Shown: piece after piece, positions 1 to 11,526 of the stretch
Numbering within the stretch: the first letter of the stretch is position 1
How the letters are laid out: each line of letters opens with the position of its first letter
Origin: Ectobius pallidus
Lineage: Eukaryota; Arthropoda; Insecta; Blattodea; Ectobiidae
NCBI GenBank assembly: GCA_964059195.1
Contig: CAXKWD010000006.1
Span: 14,252,530 to 14,316,529 of the forward strand
Length of the DNA: 64,000 nt
Direction of reading: 5' to 3'
Translations under genes and position numbers: made by a program
The notes under the pieces: generated by a model
What the model saw: only the letters and a program-made list of their open reading frames with translations
Databases searched by the model: none
What the model was told of the DNA's origin: nothing

Positions 1-204
1 TTACTTCACTTGAAGTGGTGAATGAGAGCGGCAACACTGGGGAAACCCATGCGACTACAAGAGCACCCATTCTTTGTCGGTGTTGGTGTCTGTGCAGATT
101 TTCGGATTAGGGAGCAATGCTATTATATTCTTTTGTATACAGACGATAGTTTGGGACGAGATCTTCTTAAAGTCGCACGAACGGTAGAGGTAGTTACTGA
201 TAAC

Positions 205-929
205 CAGGGCCCGGATTCTGATGACCTAAAATTGTTTGAAAAATTACCTATGACCCTAAATTTTAAAGAAAATGACTTGATAATTATAGAAAATGACCTA
301 AAAACTTATATTTTATTTGTAAGAAATTAGTATTGTACACAAACAGTTATAGACTAGTTTGTAAAAACTATAAATAACTGTAATGCTCTAAATGTTCTTT
401 TCTCACGGAAATTTATACTGGCACTGAGGCTCTGGTGAGTCAAAATTCGGCATTTCCTTTTGTGGTCTGCCGGATTATATTGTTGTTTATTGAGGGTAAA
501 CAGTAGTTTGCACTCTCAAAAACCCCCACGTCATTCTAATAATAATAGTAATATAATACAAAATGTTGGCGTTTCTTTGCTTCTCATTTCCGACTGAGAC
601 ATGACAACACTTAACGCCGAATTTTTCTTTCTTGCATTAAATAAACACTTCAAAGACAGCACCGCTAGCGACGACAAAAGTTAATAAACTTAGTGTAAAT
701 GCATGAAAATGACTAAATAAGGAAGCAAATGACACGAAAATGACAAAATAATGAACTAAAATTAAAAAAAAAATGCCCTAAAAATATGAAATTGCATAAA
801 GTGACAAAAAATGACCTAATAAAAATGCATTTCTATATTCTAGAGGCCATGATTAGGATTTATCCTCAAGTTGGCAATGTCTATGCAGCATCAATAAAAA
901 GATGACATGTCATTAGAATCCGGGCCCTG
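205..929 (+). mobile_element. hAT-type non-autonomous element, CAGGGCCCGG family, copy 1
   Basis: The ends are inverted: left CAGGGCCCGGATTCTGATGA, right ...AGAATCCGGGCCCTG. Both sides carry the same 8-bp duplication, CTGATAAC (197-204 and 930-937). An 8-bp duplication with CAG...CTG ends is the hAT signature. The interior is rich in 'aatgacctaaaaa' words and has no coding capacity. Related copies lie at 32662-33216 (same orientation) and 37270-38039 (inverted). Confidence 0.9.
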
Positions 930-937
930 CTGATAAC

Positions 938-1729
938 CTAAAGTTAATACAAAATTTGTTGTCTCCTGGCAACATATGGTGATTTTCACCTCATGTCTTT
1001 TCGTACTTTCAGGAATTTATCATAAACTGAATGGACTTCGTAAGTAAAATATGAGATCCTGGGTTGGGAATAAGGTAGCCCCGGGAAAACGACTATTCGG
1101 AAATGCGCATTCGGGAAAATGGATGTAATTCTAATATCAGATCCGAGAAAAGATAAGAAAATAATGTCACATCCATGATACAAAAAATTGAAAAGGACAT
1201 ATATTGTTTTCACTAAATATACTAAACAACCCGCTGCACAACATCCCATGAGGTTTATTAGCCTATCGCTCGACGGCTGCCTCAGCTATGACTTTCGACC
1301 TCATTGATAAATAGGAAGTTTGGAGAGCTTGTGGTCAGAATACCAACTTTCATGGCCATAATGATGATTTACTTGACTGGACTCGTTCTCTTCTTGATTC
1401 CTTATTCCTTAAACGTCCGAGGCAGTATCGACGTGGATCGAATTCAGGTCTCTAGTTCCATAGCTAGCAACACTTATCAGTTATCACTCAAATTCGAAGG
1501 TGCTCGGATTTTTTGGCGGCATTTGTCATAATATGCTAATAAATCCTTTTAAGTAGGCTGCATCGTCGTTATTATTTTCGTCATCAACGACGTGATTTAT
1601 AAATTTGTCTTGTGATACTTGTTCCATTCATCTGTTAGCTTAGGTGCATTATTACATTTGAAAGAATTTGTCTTATCATCATCATCGGTTTTTTTATGTA
1701 GCCCATGTCTACATCTTCCGTATTCTCAA
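938..1729. other. No recognisable gene or repeat
   Basis: I see no conserved coding signal here. A 75-codon open frame at 1304-1531 (+) includes a hydrophobic stretch, and an 87-codon frame lies at 986-1249 (-). Neither resembles a family I know, and both are within chance length for AT-rich DNA. The stretch may hold old unrecognised repeats. Confidence 0.4.
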
Positions 1730-2125
1730 TCTCTAAGCCTCTTTATAGATTCTCGAAATGTTTTTCTCCTTCATGTCTTCTTGTATCCCATTAAACCATG
1801 TCTTCTTTGGTCTTCCTCTCTTCTTTCTGCCCGGAAGATTCCATCTGAAGATCTTCTTTGGTAATCTCTCCTCCCCATCCTTCTCACATGACCATACCAC
1901 ACGAGTTGCTTTTCTTTAATTTCATCTATTTTTAGTGTGTTGCACTTCCATTTGTTCCCGAATTGCTTCATTTCTAATTCTTTCCATTCTAGAAGTTCTA
2001 TTTGCTCTTCTCCAAAAATCCATTTCTGTTGCTAATAATTTTCTTTCCTCTCTCTTTTTAACTGGCCAAATTTCTAAACCGTATTGTACTATTTTCTTAA
2101 CTATTGAATCATAAATAGACTGTTT
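1730..2125 (-). pseudogene. LINE reverse transcriptase C-terminal fragment
   Basis: On the minus strand the fragments read in order ...VQYGLEIWPVKKREERK, LLATEMDFWRRANRTSR, then QLVWYGHVRRMG and, after a frame change, LPKKIFRWNLPGRKKRGRP followed by KKTW. This order (YG-E-W, MDFWRR, WYGHV-RM, GRP-K-W) is the standard C-terminal tail of LINE endonuclease/reverse transcriptase proteins in insects. The catalytic domain is missing and at least one frameshift is present, so it is a dead 5'-truncated copy. A long (TTA)n array begins immediately on its 5' side (about 2143), as in two other LINE tails in this window. Confidence 0.75.
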
Positions 2126-2137
2126 TTTTCCTTCTCA

Positions 2138-2142
<5 letters not shown>

Positions 2143-2170
<28 letters not shown>

Positions 2171-2178
2171 CATTATTA

Positions 2179-2230
<52 letters not shown>
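2143..2230. repeat. (TTA)n microsatellite
   Basis: An almost pure TTA array with two interruptions. It abuts the 5' side of the minus-strand LINE fragment at 1730-2125. Confidence 0.95.
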
Positions 2231-2459
2231 GCTAATGTCGCTGCAGGGAAAGCGAATGGTAATCTCAATGAATTTTCCTCTGCTAGGTAATGGATCAATG
2301 CAATTTTAGTTTCTTCTGAAGAAGCGCTTTCTTATGATTTTGTAAAGATTCAGTTTATGTTGTCCATCAGTTGACTTGACTAGTGCAAGGATAGCTACTC
2401 TTTAATTTCTCTTAAATTCGGAATTTCCTCAGCTCCAATGCAGAATATTAAAATGCAGG

Positions 2460-2770
2460 TATTAAAATGTTATTCAAACACGTGCAGTTGTGTCATCTAG
2501 AGCACTTGTCTGTCTTTATGCTATTCAAATCATCACAGAAATCCACACCATTTCACCGATTTGGAAATAGTATTTTTTATGCTTGTGAGAGCATTGAGAG
2601 TGTATCGTGTGGGGAAAATTCCAGAAAGTTCAAATTTAAAATATTTTATTCCTTCACATATGCTGATCCAAACTTTCTCAGGAAACCTTCATCTAAAACT
2701 CAATACTTTCTGAACTATGGTCCATATGACACTTTCTTTCATCACTTTTCCTGATTGTATGTCCTTAGTC
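2460..2770. repeat. Dispersed repeat also found at 21.8-22.2 kb
   Basis: The segment around 2615-2660 (AATTCCAGAAAGTTCAAATT followed by an A/T-rich run to 'attcc') recurs around 21907-21945. The two regions probably belong to one old repeat family. A 95-codon open frame at 2467-2754 lies over it, is not recognisable, and is not treated as a gene. Confidence 0.45.
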
Positions 2771-3356
2771 GCATTTCATACAAGTTAAAATAAAATTTAT
2801 TCACACAAATAAAAAACATTGGCTTTCAGAATCAAATTTGTCTTATTCTGAACCAGATTTTCAATTACTTTATAGAATAAAGATATTTGTTTTTTAAATT
2901 TGTACACTTTTTTTAGAAACCCTTTTTAAGTCAAACGCTTTCAAACGTGATTATTGAATCATATTCTACTTGTAAAAAATTCTTTTGCATGCAGAAATAT
3001 TCGGTATGTTCTTATCAACATTTCCCATTTCGAATATTCCAATTCTTAACTCATACCTTTCGTTTCAACGGTTTTTTTTTTTACTTGTGGGGTTTCTCAA
3101 AAAACATTAATTTACCATAAGGATGTGCTGATCTTATGCAGTCAGATGTGTCATTTATGCTCTAGTTTAGTTTTTAATCATGAATTTCTTAACATAATAT
3201 TCTGTGGGGTGCAAATCACTTGAAGCTTTCACGGTGATGGTTTGTAATTTTGGCTTCAGTGGTTATCAGGCTTGAAAGAATTATAAAACTCTGGTATTCG
3301 GGCATTCTGAGCTGGTGTTTTGTAATTCTGACGCGGCTGATAACTCCTGAAGCCAT

Positions 3357-4170
3357 AAGTAAAACCTCTGTACAACGAAGATTGATAAAACGATAAACCT
3401 TCATATAACAAAATTTTTCTTCGGTCCCGGCAAATTTCCTATCTTAATAACGTAAAATATAACTGACTATAACAATGAAGCTATTTTAGAAATACCTTTT
3501 TTTAACGATATTTGGAGGTTGAATTGTTACTGCAAACCAGTAGCTTAGCCCTATGGATGGTAGCTGGTAGCAGTCAGTATCCTTGCCAGTAACCAATATT
3601 GTTTTCTGGGTGCCTGATATCTGTTACATTTCTTAGAAATTCCAGAAAATAAAGGTTCGTTATGGGTGGAAAATAGGATCACTGAGGCTAAAATCATCCC
3701 TTATGTGTAAAATAACCTACTATGAGTTAGGTTGTTACAAGTACAAAATGTGCAATTAACACACCATAAGGAGCAACTATTTTAATTTTGCCTTAGCTAT
3801 GTGGTGATTTTGCTTGACTTTTCTTCCCATTTTCCATCATCTACGAGTTTGAATTTCTAACATATGGCTAGGCTCAAAGCGTGTCATAATCCGTGATGTT
3901 AAAACACACTGAATAATAATTTTTTAGTGTGCGGATGTAAAGTACCTAGGGTTACAATTCAGCGGAAGTCTTTAAGTTGAGTAATAAAATTAGGGTCTTG
4001 TTTTAGATTAGGATTTGTGATTCATTATTTTCCACTCGTTCGTAAAGTTTGGTTCCATGAATTATCCTGTAGATTACACACAGTCTTTTCAATTTGTGGT
4101 AAATTACAATACCTCAATATAACAATAACTCTTTTATAACACATATATCGTTATACGGAGGTTTCACTGT
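3357..4170. mobile_element. Pogo-like (Tc1/mariner superfamily) non-autonomous repeat, copy 1
   Basis: The right end reads CGTTATACGGAGGTTTCACT followed by GTA. The left end is a degraded inverted version (AGTAAAACCTCTGTACAACG). The form CAGTGAAACCTCCGTATAACG beside TA resembles pogo/Tigger-like terminal repeats, so the assignment rests on end similarity alone. The interior matches, in inverted orientation, 17583-18275, and part of it matches 22452-22712. Confidence 0.6.
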
Positions 4171-4189
4171 ATTTACAATGACTTATCGG

Positions 4190-5127
4190 TAGACCTGGGA
4201 TTTTAAGGCCTATTTTGTTCCTTATGAAATAACATGACAATTTTTAAATATGTTGATGTTTCATGAAAAATCACTTATATTTATAGAGTTTTATAGTGCC
4301 CTAAAATGGCTATTTGGGCCTTTAGAGCCTATTTTACTATTTTAGTACCTAAATTGCCCATTTTGTACATTTAAAATGAAATTAAACTGCTGTAATTTTT
4401 ACAGTCATGGACATCCTTGAATGAAGAGCAGAACAGCAAAGGGTCGGTTTTTCACAGAAACTTGATTTTCCCAAACAATTGTTGCCAAAGGAATACTGAT
4501 TGACGGGGGAGGGGGAGGATTAGCTCAAAAGAACAAGGAGCAAGCAGTAACAAGGGACATACTGTGTCAAGTCGCCAGTATGTTGACCACACGACCATCC
4601 AATATTTGCAGGCCGTTATTGAAATCCAAGGCCCTTCAAGGCCTGTAGTGATCTAATTTTTCTAATGACCCATAACTGGTTTTGATAAATGTGGGTGAGT
4701 CGGTAGCACGCCTGCCTTCCACTCCGGCGGCCCGGGTTCGATTCCCGGCCGGGTTGGGGATTTTTCAGTAGTGAAAGATCCCCTCCCCGGGTTCAGGACT
4801 GGGTGTTAGGTTAAGTCTTAGGTTAAGATAATGCACATTGTGCGCGATTCCTAAATTATTATATTATAAATGTCTTTTTAATTCTGTCTTAATTTTGCAG
4901 TTATTTGTATTACGAATAGATATACCACGTTTCTAATAGTAATAAAAAGATCACGTTACAGTTTAAGTGTATGTTGTAATATTGTAAAGTCTATTTTCTG
5001 TGTATTTACACATTTTTAAGCATATTTTAAGTGCCTATTTCCTAGTTTAAAAGCCTATTTACTTGTTTTAAAAGCTTATTTTAGGTGCCTAAAACCAAGT
5101 TTTTTAGAGCCTAAAATCCCAGGTCTA
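4190..5127. mobile_element. hAT-like element, TAGACCTGGG family, copy 1
   Basis: Ends are TAGACCTGGGATTTTAAGGC and the inverse ...CCTAAAATCCCAGGTCTA. Flanking 8-mers CTTATCGG (4182-4189) and CTCTTCGG (5128-5135) match at 6 of 8 positions, a plausible aged hAT duplication. The interior is full of 'gcctatttt' words. A tRNA-headed SINE sits inside (about 4691-4850). Other copies: 36625-37257 and 40007-40752 (inverted). Confidence 0.75.
4691..4850 (+). mobile_element. tRNA-derived SINE inside the TAGACCTGGG element
   Basis: An A-box-like stretch (GTGAGTCGGTAGCACGCC) is followed at tRNA-like spacing by a B box (GGGTTCGATTCCCGG). A non-tRNA body ends near 'ggttaagataatgcac'. The sequence interrupts the A/T-rich interior of its host element. 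The exact ends are uncertain because I could not find a clean target duplication. Confidence 0.7.
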
Positions 5128-5655
5128 CTCTTCGGATAGTTTAATATGCAGTGACGATTAGCTGACATGCTCAGATTTCTGACTGCGTTTGATACTAGTT
5201 TTTGGGTATTCTTACAAGATGGTGGACTGTGGAAGTAATAAAAGAGTGTTGTGGAGTAAAGCAATTGGCATATGTATGTGATGCGTACCTCGGAGCATTA
5301 GGCGTGTAGTGCATTGGAGTGGTTGAAGGGGAGAGACGGAACCGCGGTGGCGAACAATTGGTCGCTGCATCACGAGTGCTACTGAGAAGCCTTATTGATT
5401 TTATCCTGGAGCTTCTGAGAGGGTTGCAAGGGGGATGGCATGGCAGGCAGGCTTAAACCACCCAGCCTACTACACACACTACAAGCAACCAACCCTGCAA
5501 CGTTATAATATAATATAATATGTGAAACCCCTCTGTATTGTCTTCATCGTTTCTCAGAATTGCTAGAATTCTCATATTAAAATTGGATAACGTGAATATC
5601 TTTATAGATATATGCATTAATGAACCACATATTATTGTGTCTCTATGATATTAAA
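5128..5655. other. No recognisable feature
   Basis: Apart from a short TAATA run near 5505-5520 I see nothing I can assign. The segment 5320-5500 is locally GC-richer and could be an old SINE or foreign repeat, but shows no A/B boxes or terminal repeats I trust. Confidence 0.3.
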
Positions 5656-5659
5656 TGAA

Positions 5660-6055
5660 AATATCACTGGGATTTAACACAGGACCTTTGGCTATTGCTC
5701 TACCAACTGAGCTAAGCCAGAGTTCACTTCACAGCGTCAGATGGAACCTCTCTTCTATGACTGATTGCCCTATTGATCTACCTCACTGACAGACAAGTTA
5801 TGTCATATGCAGTACTGTGAGGCACAATATTTAGTGATTAGTACTGCATATGACATAACTACTAAATATTCTGCCTCACAGTACTGCATATGACATAACT
5901 TGTCTGTTAGTGAGATAGACCATAAAGAGCACTCAGTCATAGGAGGGAGGTTCCATCTGGCGTTATGAAGTGAACTCTGGCTTAGCTCAGTTGGTAGAGT
6001 AGTGACACGGATAGCTTAAGGTCCTGGGTTCAAATCCCAATGTCAGAGGAATTTT
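5660..6055. repeat. Large inverted repeat with tRNA-like sequences at both ends
   Basis: The arms run roughly 5688-5842 and 5859-6010. At the outer end of each arm, facing outward, is a tRNA-like block. The right one starts CTCTGGCTTAGCTCAGTTGG and ends ...GGGTTCAAATCCCAATGTCA plus GAG, so CTCTGGC can pair with GTCAGAG like an acceptor stem. A-box and B-box words are present. The anticodon arm does not fold well and the left copy has a deletion there, so these are tRNA-derived pseudo-genes within a mobile repeat. A relative lies at 7866-8505. Confidence 0.7.
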
Positions 6056-6598
6056 TCCCCTGTAATATTATCATGAATGTGTTTAGTTTAGACGGGATAT
6101 TAATATTGATTATTTGCTGTACACAATATATGCCCAACACAGAAGCCTGGAATATGAGCGACCATTGTGAACGTGTATTCAAAAGATGCAGGAAAAAATT
6201 CGGCTAGTTGTATCGGGGACGAAGCTACAGGGTATGTGAAACGTCTTGTACGTGCTGCCTAAATAGAGTGCTCTCTTTATACTTTCATATTTGCAATAAA
6301 TAGAAAAGGCAGTATGTATAGTCGCTTCTCTTATGCTTTATCCAACTATTTAGTTAATATTTTAAGAATTGACATTGGCATAGTTAAAATTTAACATACT
6401 TTTACTGTTGAATTTGTAGAGGCAGAATATATATCGCTTATCGTGTGTGACGTAATAAATTTATAAACTTTTGGCTGCATTGTAGCCAAGCCCTCAATAT
6501 CAAGAATGTAGGCCTAATAAACGTACTGAGGCCGTGGTTTCTACATTAATTTGTATTCTGTCACATGTGTTTTTAGGAAGTAACTCCAATAAGTTCTA

Positions 6599-7302
6599 CC
6601 GGGTGATCCGTTTGGGTATGGATAAAATTAAATGTTATTATAAAAGCCAATATGACTGTAGGACAAATTTCTTGCTGGTTAAATTATAGTTAAAAGATGG
6701 GAGATTCAATATATGACAATAAACAATGCATAACCTGAAAGGACAAATGAAAATCATAGATGATTAAAATGGATAGCCTACTACAAATCAACAGCGGGCA
6801 CAATGTGTTCTTTGGTATGCTAAATTTAAGAATGTGAAAAGAGTTCAAAGGGAATTTCGACGTGAGTATGGTGTGGTTATTCCGGCAAGATGGTGCGCCC
6901 CTTCACTGGGCATGGGAGGTTTTCGGAATTCCCTAACGGTCCCGAACGTGGCTGTTCGTGAGTGTGAACAGACCTTAACTCCTCAGATCTAACCCATCCT
7001 GACTTCTTGTGTGGGGTTTTGTTAAATACACTATCTAAGGCACAGAAACCCAGGAACATTGATGATATGAGAGTAAACATTACTCAAGCTTTTCAACAAA
7101 TCGCCCCTTTTATGTTACATTGGATATGGGCTGAATTACATCACCGTTATGAGTTATGCAGAGTGCGCTAATGAGGGTCAAGTTGAATACTGAGGAATCT
7201 CCCATCTTTCAGTGTTGTATACACAACATTTCAACAAATAAAGTTCAATAGTAAATGTTTTATAGTGTTTTTATTTTTTCCATACCCAAACGGATCACTC
7301 TG
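6599..7302 (+). mobile_element. Internally deleted Tc1/mariner-superfamily transposon
   Basis: Terminal inverted repeats share GTGATCCGTTTGGGTATGGA, near 6602 and inverted near 7300, with TA on both sides (6597-6598 and 7303-7304). The interior keeps two pieces of a transposase, described separately. At 704 bp it is about half the length needed for an intact transposase, so it is a non-autonomous deletion derivative. Confidence 0.85.
6786..7180 (+). pseudogene. Transposase remnant: HTH-type head joined to a catalytic fragment
   Basis: From 6786 the frame reads NQQRAQCVLWYAKFKNV, then KRVQREFRREYG. This is the helix-turn-helix head (DUF4817 type) common in insect mariner-like proteins. From 6880, in another frame, it reads FRQDGAPLHWAWEVF. 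The QDGAP-H motif belongs to the catalytic core where the second aspartate lies. The normal spacing between these domains is far larger, so most of the gene is deleted and the frame is broken. Further decayed pieces (for example LLVWGFVK) follow to about 7180. Confidence 0.75.
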
Positions 7303-7865
7303 TATTTTGAAATGAAGGAGACGCATTGAAAATGACAATAGAGCATAGAAGTACACAGTGGGGGGTTTTATTGTTACTTATAATTGGCCGCAGTGTCATG
7401 AATTCTCGCAGAGATAGATATTAGACCGTAGGGTCTATTTAGAATTAGAATTAGTATGGATTTATTTTACATGGACGAATTAAGGCCAATTAGGCCTTCT
7501 CTTCTCTTCAACCATATTTATAATTTAAAAAAATCTAAACTAGCCAGATATCCACATGTCTTCTGTCCTTCACTCACAGCCTTTCCTGATTATAAATAAC
7601 GAAATTTAAATGACTGTCGACAGAGAGGTATTTTAGGCATTTTTTCCCTTAAATGAGGTTGCTTTTGTTACTGACATTAGTTGGCGTGATGATTAACTTA
7701 CCAGCGTGTTTCTAGAAGACATAGAACGAGGGTATAGTTTTGGAAGGGGAAGTGCATACCTGTATATCATCATCGCCATAATGGCATTTGTTAAAAGAAG
7801 AAAAAAAACTAAAAAAGATTCATCAACCACAGATTATTGTCTCTTTTGGACATTACGTAGGAGAA
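7303..7865. other. No gene seen; possible old repeat tail
   Basis: No coding or terminal-repeat signal that I can support. The piece around 7445-7500 (TGGATTTATTTTACATGGAC) looks like a repeat 3' end by texture only, and I have no second copy in the window. Confidence 0.3.
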
Positions 7866-8505
7866 TAATTCATCTGACACTGGGATTTGAACCAGGACGT
7901 AACTTGTCTGTCAATGTGGTAGACCAGCGGTTCCCAACCGGTGGGTCGCGACTCGATCCTAAAACTATCAGAAACCATCAGAAAAGATAAGAAAAATCGA
8001 AACAAATCAAAATGTGTTTTTTTCTTGGTTCTTGACTTTTGGCATTTGGGGCATATATTGCAATCATATATCTATTGTTGAATATATGACTGTTTTGCTA
8101 CAAAGTGCTTATATTTTGTCAACCATTTTCAAATCAGAACACAAGTTGTTTATCAATAATCAATCTGTATCTTCAAAGAAGCATATATAAGCTTATATAT
8201 ATATATATATATTTGCAATATTTGATGGTAAATTATATATATTTACATAAGGAAGTGATACAATACAAATAAGGTTTTACTCCACCATGGACCGATGTAC
8301 CGTGGAGGTATTCCGATAAGGAAAGGTGGGTCGCCAGCTGATAAAGGTTGGGAACCACTGAGGTAGACCATTAAGGGCAATTAGTCATAGGAGAGAGGTT
8401 CCATCTGGCGCTGTGAAGTGAAGTCTGTCTTAGCTCAGTTGGTAGAGCAGTCCCTCGGATAGCCAAAGGCCCTGGGTTTAAATCCCAGTGTCAGAGCAAT
8501 TTTAT
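7866..8505 (+). repeat. Second tRNA-like repeat, split by a hAT element
   Basis: The left part (7870-7924) and right part (8361-8505) match the inverted repeat at 5660-6055. The right end carries TTAGCTCAGTTGGTAGAGCA and CTGGGTTTAAATCCCAGTGT, the A-box and B-box words of a tRNA-like block. The left end keeps only the inverted B-box part. The two halves are separated by a hAT insertion at 7925-8360. Confidence 0.7.
7925..8360. mobile_element. hAT MITE nested in the tRNA-like repeat
   Basis: Ends are CAGCGGTTCCCAACCGGTGG and the inverse ...GGTTGGGAACCACTG. Flanking 8-mers are TGGTAGAC (7917-7924) and AGGTAGAC (8361-8368), matching at 7 of 8. 'CAG(T/C)GGTTCCCAACC' is a classic hAT terminus. Removing it restores a sequence that aligns with the 5.9 kb copy of the host repeat, which confirms the boundaries. 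An (AT)n run lies inside near 8190-8212. Confidence 0.9.
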
Positions 8506-9290
8506 CCTATAATATTCTAAAAAAGATATATCATTCGATAATAATAAAATGTCATATCGTACCATTCCCATTAAATGTAGCCTATTTGGAAATTATTTGC
8601 TAAACATAATTGAGACGATTTACGTAAAAGGGGCATGTAAACTATAATGCCCTTTCTAACCAGAATGTTCCATTTGTTTCTGCAGCTTTTGAATTATAAT
8701 CCGTGAAAATTTCAAAGAGAAATGTTGTATGTTGATGTAGATACTGTAAGTATTGTTAGTTCCTAGTTTTAAACACGCTGTATATAGGATAAACATCTCC
8801 ATTATATTTTAAACTCTTTATCATGTTTATTGCATTCGTTGAAATCCCATGATAATGTTTTTTTTTGTAGCATTTAAAATTAAACGCTTTATTACGTTCT
8901 TTTAAAAAGTACGCCTACTATGTTCTCCATCTCTCTTTGACACACGGTCATCCATCCAGAAAGTGAGTGGAAAGGATCCAAACAAATCGGATGAATGCAA
9001 AGCACATTTTACTTTTGATTCTGTATAAAAAATCGAAGAGAGTGAATGAGTTGGTGAGTGGTGCAGCAAACGAATCCTCCCTCTCTCTCGCTCTCTCGCC
9101 TCGGCGCTGGAGGTGCGAAACATTCTCTCGCAGCTGCCGGGCTCCAATTAGCGGACATGGCTGCTAAGAAGCTGTGCTACCCAATAAATACCATGTATCC
9201 AACATGTAGGTCTTTGTTGTGTGGTAGTGCTCATATATTCAGGTATACATTTAAAAATATAAAAGTACAGTAATCAATTTTCAAGTTAAA
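8506..9290. other. No recognisable gene
   Basis: Overlapping frames of 66-81 codons on both strands around 8902-9273 share a GC-richer patch with a CTCTCT run (about 9079-9096). None matches a family I know. I find no terminal repeats. Confidence 0.3.
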
Positions 9291-9312
9291 TCAAATATGC
9301 AAACTATATAAT

Positions 9313-9870
9313 ATGAATATATCTATAGAGAAAACAAAAGTTATAGCATTTAAAGGTATGGATCCTATAAGATCAAAAATTGTTATAGATAACAAAACTA
9401 TTGAACAAGTTAGAAATTTTAACTATCTCGGCTATGATATATCTTATTTAAACAATATAGACTTGACTAAGAAGATTAGTAAATTTAGTTATCTTTGTGG
9501 AACCTTAAAGAATAGAAGAAGAGAGACACAATTAAAGTTTTACAAATCAATGGCTGTTCCACTCATTCTCTATGGCTCAGAATGTTGGACTTTAACGAAA
9601 GGACAGGAAAAACGATTAGAAGCAGTAGATATGAAATTCCTACGAAGAGTAGCTGGATATACATTCCTGGATAAAAAAAAGAATGAAGATATTAGGAAGG
9701 AGTTGGGAATATTCAACCTTAATAATTTAATAAAGGAGCGCAGGACTAACTGGCTCTCGCATGTGCAAAGGATGAATAGCGATCGTATACCACAAAGAAT
9801 ACTATATTACACACATTCAGGGAGAAGAAACATAGGCCGACCATGGAAGCGATGGAAAGAACAGTGCTAA
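9313..9870 (+). pseudogene. LINE reverse transcriptase C-terminal domain, open frame of 185 codons
   Basis: The longest convincing coding stretch in the window. In order it reads VRNFNYLGYDIS (the palm/thumb 'F-YLG' block), SMAVPLILYGSECWTL, RLEAVDMKFLRRVAGY, LIKERRTNWLSHVQRM and GRRNIGRPWKRWKEQC, then stop. This is the post-catalytic thumb plus C-terminal tail of LINE-type endonuclease/reverse transcriptases. The endonuclease and the YADD core are missing, so it is 5'-truncated and cannot work alone, yet the frame is uninterrupted, implying a fairly recent insertion. The 3' end carries a short TGATGATGATCA stretch into which a SINE inserted. Confidence 0.85.
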
Positions 9871-9927
9871 CCTTCCATGATCCGGAACAAGTCCAATGGG
9901 CTTAATCCATGCAGCTGATGATGATCA

Positions 9928-10472
9928 CAGCCGTCGCGGTGGCTCATGCTTAGCCGCGTGGGCCTGGCATGCTAGCGGTCCCGGGTTCAATCCCCGGGCC
10001 TGGCGGGCGTGTCATTCGTGGTGGACGAAGCCGTGACCTTTGGGGGTTTTTCTCGGGGATCCTCCCGTTTCCCCCCTCTCATTCCACCAACACTCTCCAT
10101 TTCATCTTCAAACTCCCCCTCATAATCATCCCGTTTCCTTTCCCGGTTTCTGGTATACCCTCGCCCCAGCACCTGCTGTGGGCCTCTCCCGTCCTCCCCG
10201 TGGCTTGTGGTCCTGAAGTTGCCGGCTGGTGTGCTGCCAACCTGGGGGCTCTATAAGAGGTACCGAGGCCGCGGCACACGTGGCATGGTAGAGGTATCTG
10301 TTGGATGTAGGGGAGTTCCGTGGGGGCTCGCGGTGGGGTCTGTTGTCGAGGGACCGTTGGGCTTGCAAATCATTCCATTCCGGAGGTTGGCACAATGAGC
10401 CACAAGGCTGAAGTGCTTAGGGTAGTCCCAACCCGCCTTCCCCCTTCAGGGGCCAAATACATACATTCATAT
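9928..10472 (+). mobile_element. tRNA-derived SINE with exact 10-bp target duplication
   Basis: The head contains GCGGTGGCTCATGCTTAGCC (A-box region) and CCCGGGTTCAATCCCCGGG (B box), followed by a long GC-rich body. ATGATGATCA flanks both sides (9918-9927 and 10473-10482), so it inserted into the 3' tail of the LINE at 9313-9870. At about 545 bp it is long for a SINE. Several chance open frames lie on both strands of the body. Confidence 0.85.
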
Positions 10473-10757
10473 ATGATGATCATGAAGTACAGTAATCCAG
10501 TCCTCGAGGAGACAATTTCGGTTTTTAATTTTAGAAATGTTTCTCTAATTGGTCACAAAATGGACACGAGTAAACTTACTACCTAAGTAATTTTCACAGA
10601 AAAACGAACATAGTAATTTTCTTAGTCATAGATAGAAGTTTTGAAATTTAAATTTTCATTAAAATCGTTAGAACCACTTTTTCGAATATCAAACTTTTTA
10701 AAAAAATGTTTTCATGCAAAGTCCCCTTAATATTTCAATTATAAATATAGCAAACAT

Positions 10758-10974
10758 GCGTAATTTCGCAGTACCCCTAATTTCGCAGTATCATTTTATT
10801 TTATTTATTGCAAAATTGGGAACAGTAGTGGAAATATCTCCTCTTATTCATCAAAGAGAGCATCTTCTCTTCCGTTTTATACATTTTTTTTTCCATTACA
10901 GTTCCTGATTTTGCAGAAAATAAAAAGATACTGCGAATTAGGGGTACTGCGAATTAGGGGTACTGCGAAATTAG
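10758..10974. mobile_element. Small MITE built of TTTCGCAGTACCCC repeats
   Basis: The left end has two and the right end three copies (inverted) of a unit like AATTTCGCAGTACCCCT, so the termini can fold back on each other. Total about 217 bp. Target duplication not clear. The TTTCGC word also marks the element piece at 12090-12680. Confidence 0.65.
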
Positions 10975-11526
10975 GCTCGTTTACCCTACTTTTTATTAGG
11001 TGCTTTGATAAAATAAAAATAATCCTTGATTTTAAAAAAGTAAGTACAACGAACAATTTACCCGCTACTGAGGTCCATAGAATGACAGACATACATCATT
11101 ACAATTTTTTTTTTCATTCAACATCTCTATATTGTGTATATGCGAGAAAGTGAAAATTTTAACTGCATTTTTATGAGGATTTTTCTGAAATTTTGATATT
11201 AAACTATGAACTTTAGTAAAATCCAAATATACATAGAGTAATGTTTGTAGAAATAAAGCAACTTTTCAGTTCCTTTGCTTCTAAAACTTTCTGAGTTACC
11301 AGACAAGTGAGCCATCTTTCGTAATACATTTACCTGCAAAATGTGGTATTATTAAGTAATCTAGAAACATAGTCTGAATATTAAACCGAATCGTGCATAA
11401 AAGGAAAATTTATTTTTCCCGTCACAACGTGTAAGAGTGTTATCTCCAGAAATAATATAGAATCTGATTTTGTAGAGGGCAAAACTCTACTGCAGATTTT
11501 GACTTGGAGTTGAGTGGATATATCAA
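10975..11526. other. No recognisable feature
   Basis: A/T-rich sequence with only short chance frames. Nothing to support a gene or named repeat. Confidence 0.3.

Noticed and set aside
22..330. 102-codon open frame at the window start
   Set aside because: Its second half lies inside the hAT element at 205-929 and its first half has no recognisable domain.
5975..6050. Functional tRNA gene
   Set aside because: Acceptor-like pairing and A/B boxes exist, but the anticodon arm does not form a proper stem and the block is repeated within a mobile repeat, so it is tRNA-derived only.
9966..10395. Several open frames of 61-95 codons
   Set aside because: They all lie in the body of one SINE on both strands, where the GC-rich sequence gives chance frames.
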